A stretch of DNA of 12,936 nucleotides from an uncultured Rhodobacter sp. (lineage in GTDB: Bacteria > Pseudomonadota > Alphaproteobacteria > Rhodobacterales > Rhodobacteraceae): positions 1-12,936 of the forward strand of contig CALGTJ010000462.1 in NCBI GenBank assembly GCA_937901435.1, given 5' to 3'. A model generated the notes under the pieces. That model was not told the DNA's origin and ran no database searches. It worked only from the letters and a program-made list of their open reading frames with translations. Shown here piece by piece: positions 1 through 7,513 of the stretch (its first letter is position 1; every line of letters starts with the position of its first letter). Made by a program: the position numbers and the translations under genes.

Positions 1-156
1 AGTGCCCTCTTCCTTGGCGCGCGCTTGCACATCTTCCCAAGTGGCCGTGCCGCCAATGAATGCGTCGCGGAATGCAGCCGCATCTGCGTCCTCGGCCATA
101 CTTGCGCTAGACAGCAAACTGGCTGTTACCGATAGGCCTATCATTAATTTCTTCAT
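1..156 (-). CDS. ABC transporter solute-binding protein, N-terminus (partial)
   Basis: The first 52 residues of an exported protein are visible; the rest lies beyond position 1. They start MKKLMIGLSVTASLLSSASM, a short basic N-terminus followed by a hydrophobic stretch with a likely signal peptidase I site near SMA-ED (residues 19-22). The mature start reads FIGGTATWEDVQARAKEEGT, the style of opening seen in periplasmic binding proteins of the extracellular solute-binding families. The ATG has a strong Shine-Dalgarno (GGGAGGA) about 7 bases upstream. It follows the ABC ATPase gene by 30 bp, so the two are cotranscribed; the permeases are presumably farther downstream, outside the window. It probably captures the substrate in the periplasm. 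The solute cannot be deduced from the fragment. A binding-protein role is inferred from the signal peptide plus context, not from a complete domain. Confidence 0.72.
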   Translation of the reverse strand, partial: MKKLMIGLSVTASLLSSASMAEDADAAAFRDAFIGGTATWEDVQARAKEEGT

Positions 157-186
157 GTTAGTTCCTCCCATGTGTTCAGATTGGTC

Positions 187-1236
187 TTATGTTCTATCTT
201 GGATGACCCAAATGCGATCTGGCTGAATGGTCAGCCAAACCTCTTGCCCAACGTCGACCATACGTCGGGACTGTTCGTTCACAATGATCGTCTCGCCTTG
301 GCAGGCTACTGTGTAGTTAACAGTCGCGCCGAAAAATTCGCGGGCAATCACATTACCAGGGATGGTGTTCTGCCCACCCCCGCCGTTCTCAAGAAGAAGA
401 TCAATCGCTTCGCCCCGCAGTAAGACGCGCCCAGCACCGTTCTGTGCTGGCGTTGCGGCATCAAGTTGCAACTCCCCAAAGGCGGTTTTTGCGACGCCGT
501 CGCGCAACTCAGCCTCAAAAATGTTGTTGGCACCCATAAAGTCCGCGATTTCGACGCTGTTGGGCCGCTGATAAAGCGCATCTGGCGCATCGTATTGCGC
601 CAATTCGCCGTCGAAAATGACGGCAACACGGTCAGCAAGCTCCATCGCTTCGACCTGATCGTGGGTGACGAAAATCGTCGTGATGCCGAGGCGTTGCTGC
701 AATTCCCGAATAAAGCGCCGCATCTCGCCGCGCAGCTTGGTATCGAGATTAGCGAGGGGTTCATCCATCATTAAAACCGAAGGATTGGTAATCAGCGTTC
801 GGGCAATGGCGACGCGCTGCATCTGACCGCCCGAAAGCTGCGCAGGAAAGCGGTGGCGAAACTGCTGAAGCTGCACAACATCGAGTATTTCTTCGAGCCG
901 CTCTTTGATTTCCGCGCTTAGTGTGCCGCGCACCTTGAGGCCGAACATTACGTTCTTCTCGACCGTCATATGCGGGAATAGCGCATAGCGTTGAAACACC
1001 ATGCCCACATTGCGGTCCTGCACAGGCACTTCGGAGACATCATCGCCGTCAAATAGGATTTGCCCGAGAGTCGGCACCTCCAACCCCGCGATCATCCGCA
1101 AGGTCGTGGTCTTGCCGCAACCCGATGGACCTAGCAAAGCAACCAGCTCACCAGAGTTGATTTCGAGATCAATTTGCGAAATCGCTGTGAACGCGCCGAA
1201 GTCTTTGCGAACACCTTTGAGCTGGACTTTTGTCAA
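187..1236 (-). CDS. ABC transporter ATP-binding protein (MalK/PotA/UgpC type)
   Basis: A 349-residue cytoplasmic ATPase that would power import of a solute delivered by the binding protein encoded next. Visible motifs in order are Walker A GPSGCGKT (36-43), Q-loop Gln82, signature LSGGQ (134-138), Walker B VLMMDEP (154-160), D-loop LANLD (161-165) and the switch His192 in VTHDQ. Residues from about 235 to the end form the extra C-terminal TOBE/OB-type region typical of importer ATPases for sugars, polyamines, iron or sn-glycerol-3-phosphate. The length is normal for that class. The start is TTG: no in-frame ATG lies nearby upstream, and AGGGGGAGG sits 5 bases before the TTG. The gene has its own promoter with a candidate operator in the 95-bp gap after the isomerase-like gene. 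Substrate class is uncertain; the neighbouring sugar genes suggest a carbohydrate or polyol. Confidence 0.93.
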   Translation of the reverse strand: MTKVQLKGVRKDFGAFTAISQIDLEINSGELVALLGPSGCGKTTTLRMIAGLEVPTLGQILFDGDDVSEVPVQDRNVGMVFQRYALFPHMTVEKNVMFGLKVRGTLSAEIKERLEEILDVVQLQQFRHRFPAQLSGGQMQRVAIARTLITNPSVLMMDEPLANLDTKLRGEMRRFIRELQQRLGITTIFVTHDQVEAMELADRVAVIFDGELAQYDAPDALYQRPNSVEIADFMGANNIFEAELRDGVAKTAFGELQLDAATPAQNGAGRVLLRGEAIDLLLENGGGGQNTIPGNVIAREFFGATVNYTVACQGETIIVNEQSRRMVDVGQEVWLTIQPDRIWVIQDRT

Positions 1237-1241
1237 TTGGG

Positions 1242-1250
1242 CCTCCCCCT
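1242..1250 (-). promoter_or_regulatory. Ribosome binding site fixing a TTG start
   Basis: On the minus strand AGGGGGAGG lies 5 bases upstream of the TTG at 1236-1234. It is one of the strongest Shine-Dalgarno matches in the window and decides the unusual start codon of the ABC ATPase gene. Confidence 0.75.
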
Positions 1251-1273
1251 AATGTCAAAATCATAGCATTCAA

Positions 1274-1287
1274 TTTGTTAATACAAA
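1274..1287. promoter_or_regulatory. Candidate GntR/HutC operator (site A)
   Basis: TTTGT-TAAT-ACAAA is a perfect inverted repeat with 5-bp arms (6 bp if the flanking A and T are included) and a 4-bp centre. It contains GT-N4-AC, the core reported for HutC-subfamily GntR regulators. It overlaps the proposed -10 of the ABC transporter promoter, as expected for a repressor site. Very similar sites lie in front of the other two operons (8386-8399 and 12787-12800). Binding by the GntR protein encoded at 2769-3506 is an inference. Confidence 0.6.
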
Positions 1288-1315
1288 TATGAGAGCAATT
1301 CCTTCAACCTGTCAA
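1286..1315 (-). promoter_or_regulatory. Candidate sigma70 promoter for the ABC transporter operon
   Basis: On the minus strand a consensus -35 TTGACA (1315-1310) is followed after 18 bp by a weaker -10 CATATT (1291-1286). It lies in the 95-bp gap between the isomerase-like gene and the ABC ATPase. The -35 context TTGACAGGT is the same nine bases as at the MFS operon promoter (12824-12816). No hairpin terminator is seen after the isomerase-like gene, so read-through from the upstream operon is also possible. Confidence 0.5.
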
Positions 1316-1331
1316 CACTTAAGACTCAGAC

Positions 1332-2750
1332 CTAACTTTGCTTTGGCAAGCCGTTATGCGCAGGAATAACATCGAGGTTTTGCAAACCGCACCATCCTGC
1401 AAATTCGTTGAAAACATCGCCCAGATGGCCGGGCACAAGAACGAAATGATGCTCGAGCCCCTGCTCCATTACTGTAGTGACAATATCAGCGGCACTGCAC
1501 GCGCCTGTATCGCTTGAAAAATTACCGACCCAGCCACGGCAGCCTGTGAAACCGATCGCAGGGCCTTCGGTGACTGAGCCTTGCACAACAAACTGCGCCG
1601 TTCCGTGACGCGCCACGCGCACCACCGTCACAGGGCCATGGGCGAATTCATAGTCGGCAATCGCGCCAAAAACTGGTCCTTCTTCGGTGCCGCGCCCGAT
1701 CATCGGGTGATTGATCCATTCCACGTCACCGCCCGCCATATGCAGCGGGCCACCGCCACCGTGCCACATCAAGATTTGATCGCGCGCGAGGTCAGGCGAG
1801 GTCATATCAAGCAACGTGCCGAGCTTACCCGTCAATGCCTTTACCGCGAGTTGCGTCACAGCGCCCAAAACATCCCCCTCGGAAGCGACAGGCAAGGCGT
1901 CGTTTTCCTCAAGCCAACTGAACGCCGCGCCGGGATGCATGCCGGGATTTTCCTGCAAAGCGGGCCAGTCGGAAACGGCAAGCGCGTCATACCCGCCCTC
2001 TTGCGCGATTTCGCGCAAAGCCAGAACCGCCTGCGCCGTCAGCGCCATTTGCGCGTCAGACACACCATTCACCTTTGCCGCTTTGGACATCGCGGCAACC
2101 TCGGCTGCCACATTCTTGTCCGTTTGTAGCCCCATCTTGTCGGTCATCGCGTGGATATCGATATGCTCGAACCACACCCCGAGCGTGCGCAGCAGCGTGT
2201 CGCTGGACACTTCCATATTATAAAACGTTGGGGCAAGACCGCCGATCACGCCGATACGTGCGCCCTGCAAAGATTTGCGCGCGGCGAGCGCTTGCAAAGT
2301 TTGCTCCAAACGCGCGCGCAGATCGGTATCCTCAGGCGCGCCGAGATACCATTGCACTGGGTTGACCTTCATATCGCGCACACCGCGCGCGATGGACATG
2401 GACATGTTGAGCGAGACAAAATTGTTCAACTGCACATCGCCCATGAGCGTTGGCTCAGGCGTTGCCCAAACCCCCATTGGTGTTGGGTCAAGTGCGATCT
2501 CGCGGACGACATCACCCATAGAGAAACCGCCATGCAAAAGCAGAATGAAATCAGCGCCCGCCGCTTTCAATTCGCTTATTACCGCGCGCGTTTGAACCGC
2601 ATCCATTGGGATTTGCGAGCCCTCGACAATCTTATAACCGCCCTGCCCCGCCACATCGTCCAACATCGCGCGCGCGGATTCGAACACGCCATAGCGCTGA
2701 GGGAAATAGCTGGGCAAAGACGCGTTGATCAGACCGATGGTCAAGGGCAT
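1332..2750 (-). CDS. L-fucose/L-arabinose isomerase-like sugar isomerase
   Basis: A 472-residue cytoplasmic protein resembling the COG2407 L-fucose isomerase-like family, whose members interconvert aldoses and ketoses using a divalent metal. The N-terminal half (about 1-170) has the alternating Rossmann-like pattern of the family. The C-terminal half shows candidate metal ligands: Glu291 in ASEGDVLGA, Asp315 in GTLLDMTSPD and His434/His435 in EHHFVLVPGH, plus the motif MWHGGGGPLHMAG (329-340). The ATG is preceded by a weak GGAG about 9 bases upstream, and the gene follows the GntR regulator by 18 bp, at the end of the sugar operon. It would carry out the first step, making the ketose used by the kinase and aldolase. 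Fucose itself is not implied: the family is divergent and includes members of unknown substrate. Class assignment is good; the substrate is unknown. Confidence 0.75.
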   Translation of the reverse strand: MPLTIGLINASLPSYFPQRYGVFESARAMLDDVAGQGGYKIVEGSQIPMDAVQTRAVISELKAAGADFILLLHGGFSMGDVVREIALDPTPMGVWATPEPTLMGDVQLNNFVSLNMSMSIARGVRDMKVNPVQWYLGAPEDTDLRARLEQTLQALAARKSLQGARIGVIGGLAPTFYNMEVSSDTLLRTLGVWFEHIDIHAMTDKMGLQTDKNVAAEVAAMSKAAKVNGVSDAQMALTAQAVLALREIAQEGGYDALAVSDWPALQENPGMHPGAAFSWLEENDALPVASEGDVLGAVTQLAVKALTGKLGTLLDMTSPDLARDQILMWHGGGGPLHMAGGDVEWINHPMIGRGTEEGPVFGAIADYEFAHGPVTVVRVARHGTAQFVVQGSVTEGPAIGFTGCRGWVGNFSSDTGACSAADIVTTVMEQGLEHHFVLVPGHLGDVFNEFAGWCGLQNLDVIPAHNGLPKQS

Positions 2751-2768
2751 GGGATGAGGCTCCGAATG

Positions 2769-3506
2769 TTAGGCGCTGGTTTGTTGGGTGTTGCCGCCCG
2801 ACAGATCAAAATTGATAGGTCCCTGACGGTAGACCTGATCGAAGAAGACGGGTTGGCCGTTGGGATCAAACGCAGTGCAGGCCTGCGAAAGGATGGGGGT
2901 GTTTGGGGCAATATCGAGTTGCGCTGCGATTTCAGGATTGGCGACCACGGAATCCAACGTCTCGCAGGCCGTGGTCCAATCTATCCCGAAGGACTGACGC
3001 AACACGCGCAAGATCGACTGCCCTTGCCCCGTTTCAGGAAAATCCGCGGCGCTCATGTTCGGGGCAAGTCGCTTTGGAATCCAGGTTTGCGTATACATCT
3101 TTGGCGCGCCATCAACGGTGCGCAAACGTTCCACGAGCACCAAAGGCTCATCGAACAATTCCTTCACAGGCGCGGAGATCGTGCGTGTCGGATTCTCGAC
3201 CCCAAGCAATTTCGCGCCGGGCAAACGGCCCTCGTTCAAGACCTGATCGGTGAAAGACGCCATGCAAGTCGAGGACGGCGGCGAGAGCGTTGCAACGACA
3301 TATCCGCTGCCTTGCTTAGCCGTCAGATAACCCGCGCGCACCAGCATTTCGAGCGCCTTGCGCACGGTGACGCGGCTCACATCAAAGGCTTTGGACAGTA
3401 GGTCTTCCGTCGGGAGCCGTGTCCCTATCGAATAATGCCCCACCATCAAACGCGTTAGAATTTCGTCGTGAACGGCCTGATACTTTGGAATTGCAGTTTC
3501 CTTCAT
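2769..3506 (-). CDS. GntR-family transcriptional regulator, HutC subfamily (UTRA domain)
   Basis: A 245-residue DNA-binding regulator. The winged helix-turn-helix covers about residues 5-72: YQAVHDEILTRL, then LPTEDLLSKAFDVSRVTVRKAL with the recognition helix around 44-56 and the wing at KQGSGYV. Residues 82-236 form a UTRA effector domain, including the late pattern PILSQACTAFDPNGQPVFFDQV. UTRA proteins usually bind a small-molecule ligand, often a sugar phosphate, and release DNA. The start has GAGGGGGGA just upstream. The gene lies inside the catabolic operon between the aldehyde dehydrogenase (50-bp gap) and the isomerase-like gene (18-bp gap), which is typical of a local regulator. I infer that it binds the TTTGT-N4-ACAAA sites in front of all three transcription units. 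The inducer is unknown, perhaps a phosphorylated pathway intermediate. Confidence 0.92.
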   Translation of the reverse strand: MKETAIPKYQAVHDEILTRLMVGHYSIGTRLPTEDLLSKAFDVSRVTVRKALEMLVRAGYLTAKQGSGYVVATLSPPSSTCMASFTDQVLNEGRLPGAKLLGVENPTRTISAPVKELFDEPLVLVERLRTVDGAPKMYTQTWIPKRLAPNMSAADFPETGQGQSILRVLRQSFGIDWTTACETLDSVVANPEIAAQLDIAPNTPILSQACTAFDPNGQPVFFDQVYRQGPINFDLSGGNTQQTSA

Positions 3507-3520
3507 CGTCCCCCCTCAAG

Positions 3521-3542
3521 GATAAGTTCAATTGATCCTATC
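3521..3542. promoter_or_regulatory. 22-bp imperfect palindrome upstream of the GntR gene
   Basis: Between the aldehyde dehydrogenase stop and the GntR start lies a 22-bp imperfect inverted repeat (18 of 22 positions symmetric) centred on TCAATTGA, with outer arms GATA and TATC. It sits 14 bp upstream of the GntR start codon. It could be an autoregulatory operator or part of an internal promoter. It does not contain the GT-N4-AC core of the other candidate sites, so a different binding protein or a purely structural role is possible. Confidence 0.4.
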
Positions 3543-3556
3543 CAATCAGAAATCAT

Positions 3557-5026
3557 CTACCCGATCCAGACGCTTTTGGTTTGTGAATAAAGCGCAATGG
3601 CCTCTTCGCCCATTTCGCGGCCATATCCGCTTTGTTTCATACCGCCAAAGGGGGACGCGGGATCGGTATCGCCCCATGTGTTCATCCAGATCGTACCCGC
3701 CTTCAGCCCGTCCATCACCCGCATCGCGCGGCTAAGATCGCTGGTCCATGCGCCCGCTGCCAAGCCATATTCGGTATCATTGGCCCGCGCGATCACTTCG
3801 TCTTCATCATCGAAATCGAGCACACAAAGGACGGGGCCAAAAATTTCCTCGCGCGCGACGGTCATATCATCTGTGACAGATTGCAGGACGGTCGGTTTCA
3901 CGAAATATCCTGCATCGCCTTGGCGTGCGCCGCCCGCGACGACTTCACCGCCCTGCGCCTTGCCCGCTTTGATATAGCCGAGAACCTTATCCATTTGAGG
4001 CTGCGAAATCACAGGTCCGAGGTCATGCGGCGCTGCGTCCATCCCGGGTCCAATTGAAAGCGCATCCGCCATTTCAGCAAGCCGCGCCACAACCTGTTCC
4101 TTGATCGAGCGATGCACGAACAAACGCGCGCCTGCTGTGCAAGACTGCCCGTTATTGCCGAAAAGCGCGCCAAACGCGCCTGCGATAGCCTTGTCCAAAT
4201 CTGCATCCGCAAAGATGATATTCGCGGCCTTCCCCCCAAGTTCGAGCGAGACCTTTTTGAGATTGCCGACAGAGGCCTCAACAATACGCCGCCCTGTTTC
4301 GGTTGATCCTGTAAAGCCGACCTTATCGACCCCTAGATGCGTTGCCAAAGCCGCACCAGCATCACGCCCGAGACCAGGAACGACATTCAAAACACCTGCA
4401 GGAATGCCAACTTCGAGAGCCAAATCAGCAAGGTAAAGCGCGCTGAGCGGAGTTTGCTCGGCTGGTTTTAGAACAATCGTATTTCCCGCCGCCATAGCTG
4501 GCGCAAGTTTCCAAGCGACCATCAGCGTCGGGTAGTTCCACGGCGTAATCAGCCCACATACGCCGACTGGCTCGACCTTCGTCAGGTTCATCTTTCCGGG
4601 GGAGGAAACCGGAATTGTTTTCCCTTCGATCTTGCTCGGCCAGCCGGCGAAATATCTGAAATGACGCGCGGAATAAATCGCGTCAACATCGCGCGCGATA
4701 TGCAAAGGCTTGCCATTGTCGATGGCATCCAATTCGCCAAAGACCTGCTTTTTCGCCTCAATCGCATCCGCAAGGCGCCACAAAAGCTGCCCTCGATCAT
4801 GGGCCGTCATACTGCCCCACGGTCCTTGCAGTGCAGCGCGCGCAGCGCTGACAGCATCGTTGATGTGATCCGCGTTGCCCAATGCGACCTGCGTTGCGCG
4901 CGTGCCAAAGGATGGATCAATCACATCCAAAAGCGCGCCCGTTTCAATCTGCTCGCCGCCAATACGAACGCCTTGGAGTTTGCTTAGAAAGGCGACAACC
5001 TCTTGGCTCGGCTCTAACAGGGTCAT
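3557..5026 (-). CDS. NAD(P)-dependent aldehyde dehydrogenase
   Basis: A 489-residue member of the ALDH superfamily that oxidises an aldehyde to a carboxylic acid. Visible in order are the oxyanion Asn164 in TPWNYP, the cofactor-binding Lys187 in VLKPAE, the FTGSTETGR turn (238-246), the general base Glu262 in LELGGK and the catalytic Cys296 in NGQSCTAGA. The C-terminal EEIFGPVL and SPFGGMKQSGYGRE segments are also present. Length is standard. The chosen ATG overlaps the aldolase stop in ATGA; the open frame continues 41 codons upstream, but that extension is arginine-rich and lies antiparallel inside the aldolase gene, so it is rejected. Its place directly after the aldolase suggests that it oxidises the aldehyde released by aldol cleavage, as in the lactaldehyde step of deoxysugar pathways. 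The sequence resembles the broad betaine/lactaldehyde-type ALDHs, so the exact substrate is open. Confidence 0.93.
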   Translation of the reverse strand: MTLLEPSQEVVAFLSKLQGVRIGGEQIETGALLDVIDPSFGTRATQVALGNADHINDAVSAARAALQGPWGSMTAHDRGQLLWRLADAIEAKKQVFGELDAIDNGKPLHIARDVDAIYSARHFRYFAGWPSKIEGKTIPVSSPGKMNLTKVEPVGVCGLITPWNYPTLMVAWKLAPAMAAGNTIVLKPAEQTPLSALYLADLALEVGIPAGVLNVVPGLGRDAGAALATHLGVDKVGFTGSTETGRRIVEASVGNLKKVSLELGGKAANIIFADADLDKAIAGAFGALFGNNGQSCTAGARLFVHRSIKEQVVARLAEMADALSIGPGMDAAPHDLGPVISQPQMDKVLGYIKAGKAQGGEVVAGGARQGDAGYFVKPTVLQSVTDDMTVAREEIFGPVLCVLDFDDEDEVIARANDTEYGLAAGAWTSDLSRAMRVMDGLKAGTIWMNTWGDTDPASPFGGMKQSGYGREMGEEAIALYSQTKSVWIG

Positions 5027-5943
5027 GCGATCGCGTCTTTCAGCGCAGCAAGGCGCGCGCGACCTGTGTCTTTCATCCAAACCTCCATCGCAGCGGGGCC
5101 CTCTGCGCCGAAAATATCGATTGCATCGCTCCAGATCGCGCGTCCGCACATGAAGCCAAGCGGATTGACCCCCGCCGTGCGCGAGAACGTTAACGCATCG
5201 CGAAACTGCTCAAACGTGACGCCCGCGCTTAGATAAAGCAGTGGAATACCCCCAGCTGCGTCTGCCGCATCGACAAATGCGCGCTCCGCCTCCGCGCGCG
5301 ACATCTGCGGGGTGCCAGTGCCTTCGACAAAGTTGAAATTCACCGGAATCTCGACTTTCAGGATATCGACGTTGAATTTCGGATCAGCAAAGGCTTGTGT
5401 CGCGGCGCGTACGAGTTCTGGTTTAACAGCTGCATATTCAGCCGATGCGCCGTCAGGGATCGCGCGATCATAAACGATAGGTTCAAACAGATAAGTGACC
5501 CCGTTTGCGCGACATTGTTTCCCAATATCTTCAACCAAATCAAACTTGCGTTGATTCAGCTCTGCGCTGTCGTTGGGGCCGTAATACAGAAAGAACTTCA
5601 GCATCTTTGCGCCGAGACCGTTAAAATCGGACACTTTCAGATTGTCGGGCAGCGCGGTAATGCGATCCTCATCGGAAATTTTGTAAACATCCGCCTCATA
5701 GGCAAGCATCTTGATACAATGCGCATCATAAAGTGGCAGCAAATCCCGCCCGAGGTTTGAATCCACGAGCAAAGTGCTTGCATCGGGGCTGAGCGTTTCC
5801 ACAACGATCCGCTTGAACTGGAATAGATCATCCGCCCGCGCCTCTGCGCCGCGCCGCTCCTTTATGGCCGCTTCAAGCCCGCTTCCCTGATCCACAGCAA
5901 CGCCAAAGACAGGGCCATCTTGGTTCAAAATATCTTTGCTCAT
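5023..5943 (-). CDS. LacD-type class I ketose-phosphate aldolase
   Basis: A 306-residue cytoplasmic TIM-barrel aldolase resembling LacD, tagatose-1,6-bisphosphate aldolase. Family landmarks are GVAVDQGSGL (14-23), LKFFLYYGPND (115-125), FEPIVYD with Glu154, and ILKVEIPVN with the Schiff-base lysine Lys196. LYLSAGV (236-242) and CGRAIW (266-271) complete the barrel. The protein should cleave a ketose phosphate to dihydroxyacetone phosphate and an aldehyde. LacD-family enzymes tolerate several hexulose stereoisomers, and the related YihT acts on a sulfofructose phosphate, so the real substrate is open. The gene starts inside the DhaK stop (ATGA overlap) and ends inside the aldehyde dehydrogenase start, so kinase, aldolase and dehydrogenase are translationally coupled. 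That order fits phosphorylation, cleavage and then oxidation. If the enzyme uses a non-phosphorylated ketose, DhaK/DhaL would instead phosphorylate the released dihydroxyacetone. Confidence 0.85.
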   Translation of the reverse strand: MSKDILNQDGPVFGVAVDQGSGLEAAIKERRGAEARADDLFQFKRIVVETLSPDASTLLVDSNLGRDLLPLYDAHCIKMLAYEADVYKISDEDRITALPDNLKVSDFNGLGAKMLKFFLYYGPNDSAELNQRKFDLVEDIGKQCRANGVTYLFEPIVYDRAIPDGASAEYAAVKPELVRAATQAFADPKFNVDILKVEIPVNFNFVEGTGTPQMSRAEAERAFVDAADAAGGIPLLYLSAGVTFEQFRDALTFSRTAGVNPLGFMCGRAIWSDAIDIFGAEGPAAMEVWMKDTGRARLAALKDAIA

Positions 5944-6971
5944 GTGGAAGTATCCATTGCATCGCAGGAAATGTCAGGGAACGCGGGCGTGTCCGAGGGG
6001 GCACACCAATAGGCGAGCATGTCATCTGTTGGCTCCAGCACCGAAATGGAGAACCCGCCCATTTCCTGCGTGGTGACATAGCTGCCAATCATTGGTGCAA
6101 TGGCAGTAATCCCGAGCGCCGCAAGCTGAGCGTGGGTTTCGTTCCAGATGGTCAATTGCTCCATCATCGTCGTGCCGCCCATGCCGTTGATAATCACGCA
6201 GGCGCGTCCGCCTTTCGCGATGGGGCGATCCGCCAAAAGCTTGTCGAGCATCAGGGTGACCAACTCAGCAATGGGGCCAACTTTGACCCGCCCGACACCG
6301 GGTTCCCCATGCACGCCCATTCCCAGGAAAATCTCGTCCTCGGGCAGGCTGAACATCGGCAGACCCGTCAACGGCGACACGCCGGGCGAGACCGCAGCAG
6401 CGAGGGTCACAATGCGATCACGCACCGCTTCGCCGAGATCGAACAGCGCTTGCAGAGGCATGCCCTCTTCAGCCGCAGCGCCCACGATTTTATAGATAAA
6501 CATCGTGCCGGGCGCGCCGCGTCTGTCTTGTTTACGTTCTGGCGGGGCGGCAGAAATATCGTCATACATGGGCAGGTGCAGCACATTGATCCCATCATCC
6601 TGCGCCATCATCGTCGCCGCGCGACCGTTGATCATATCGCCTGAATGCTGCGAGATCAGTAAGATGCTGCCAGCTTTGCCCGTGACCTCCGTGATACCAT
6701 CAAGGATCAAATCAGCCGAGGGCGCGGCGAACACGTCACCCACGACATTCGCATCAAGGAGCCCCTGCCCCACGAACCCCATCGCAATCGGCTCGTGGCC
6801 AGAACCATTCCCGATCAGCAACGTCACCTTCTCATCGGCATCCTTGGTATTGCAATCGCGGATGATCACGCGCGGATCGCTGACCCCGCGTTTGACTTGC
6901 GGGTAGGCCGACACGAACCCGTCCAGCATATCGTCAACCATCGTCTCGGCAGAGTTGAACAGCTTTTTCAT
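5940..6971 (-). CDS. dhaK: Dihydroxyacetone kinase-family subunit DhaK (substrate-binding)
   Basis: A 343-residue protein of the DhaK family, which holds a ketose through a hemiaminal bond to a histidine while DhaL brings the phosphoryl donor. His221 in GVHGEPG corresponds to that histidine in E. coli DhaK (His218), and GSGHEP with His59 and SGD with Asp112 correspond to its His56 and Asp109. The opening MKKLFNSAETMVDDMLDGF and the closing GFSIS and YWCAPSDTPAF are also typical. The segment before the catalytic aspartate is unusual: E. coli KNYTGDILNF reads SQHSGDMING here, which removes the conserved lysine and alters the substrate pocket. A larger ketose such as a tetrulose, pentulose or deoxyketose is therefore plausible, as for the DhaK-type erythrulose kinases. 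The gene overlaps DhaL and the aldolase by 4 bp each. The family is certain; the substrate is inferred to be other than, or broader than, dihydroxyacetone. Confidence 0.88.
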   Translation of the reverse strand: MKKLFNSAETMVDDMLDGFVSAYPQVKRGVSDPRVIIRDCNTKDADEKVTLLIGNGSGHEPIAMGFVGQGLLDANVVGDVFAAPSADLILDGITEVTGKAGSILLISQHSGDMINGRAATMMAQDDGINVLHLPMYDDISAAPPERKQDRRGAPGTMFIYKIVGAAAEEGMPLQALFDLGEAVRDRIVTLAAAVSPGVSPLTGLPMFSLPEDEIFLGMGVHGEPGVGRVKVGPIAELVTLMLDKLLADRPIAKGGRACVIINGMGGTTMMEQLTIWNETHAQLAALGITAIAPMIGSYVTTQEMGGFSISVLEPTDDMLAYWCAPSDTPAFPDISCDAMDTST

Positions 6972-7513
6972 GATACGCCCTGCACCTGCGCCAGTGTTTC
7001 CAAAAAGATCACGACAGAGACGGACCCCGGATCGATATGCCCTTTGCCGCCATCTTCCACATATTGTGAGCGCCCGCGCCGCGCGACCAAGGGTTCCGTG
7101 CTATCACGCCCCTTCGCAGCGGCCTCGATAGCGTCGCTCAAAGAACTAGAACCCAGTGCCGCAACCGCAGGGGCGAGCGCATCAACCATGCTTTTGTCGC
7201 CCACTTTCACTTCACCCAAATCGCAAATCCGCTCGCACGCGGTTCGCAGGCCCGTCGCCAAATCTGCACCGCTGTCCAGATGCGCCTCGATAGCGATCAA
7301 GATCAGTCCGAACAAAGTGCCAGACGCCCCGCCTGAGGCGCGCATGAACGCTTTGGCGCGGCGGCCCTCTTCGGCACTGGCCGCTTTTGTCAAACCGCGC
7401 AACATTGTTGATCCGTGATCGCCATCCCCGACCGCTGCATCCAGCGCGTTGAGATGTGCCATCTCAGCGGTGAACTTCTCCAAAAGGCGCGCGAAAAACG
7501 CTTCAGCTGACAT
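6968..7513 (-). CDS. dhaL: Dihydroxyacetone kinase-family subunit DhaL (nucleotide-binding)
   Basis: A 181-residue all-helical DhaL-type subunit. The Mg-nucleotide motif LNALDAAVGDGDHGSTMLRG (21-40) carries Asp25, Asp30 and Asp32; GGASGTLFG (61-69), VGDKSMVDAL (104-113), ARRGRSQYV (144-152) and DPGSVS (161-166) follow, all DhaL hallmarks. It works with DhaK to transfer phosphate to a ketose. No DhaM phosphotransferase gene is present, so the donor may be ATP, or PEP through a DhaM encoded elsewhere. The ATG at 7513 is preferred, with AGGTG 7 bases upstream; a TTG two codons earlier is an alternative. The start overlaps the epimerase stop by 11 bp, and the stop overlaps the DhaK start by 4 bp, so the two subunits should be made in balanced amounts. 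Confidence 0.88.
   Translation of the reverse strand: MSAEAFFARLLEKFTAEMAHLNALDAAVGDGDHGSTMLRGLTKAASAEEGRRAKAFMRASGGASGTLFGLILIAIEAHLDSGADLATGLRTACERICDLGEVKVGDKSMVDALAPAVAALGSSSLSDAIEAAAKGRDSTEPLVARRGRSQYVEDGGKGHIDPGSVSVVIFLETLAQVQGVS

Noticed and set aside
1581..2129. A 182-codon plus-strand open frame inside the isomerase-like gene
   Set aside because: Low-complexity Arg/His-rich translation, antisense to a conserved gene, with no supporting ribosome binding site.
2151..3401. A 416-codon plus-strand open frame opposite the isomerase-like and GntR genes
   Set aside because: It runs antisense across two well-recognised genes, is rich in Arg/His/Ala with no domain motif, and spans their intergenic gap; it is a GC-driven shadow frame.
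5027..5149. A 41-codon N-terminal extension of the aldehyde dehydrogenase
   Set aside because: The extension is arginine-rich, lies in an alternative frame of the aldolase gene, and the ATGA overlap at 5026-5023 gives a normal-length enzyme.
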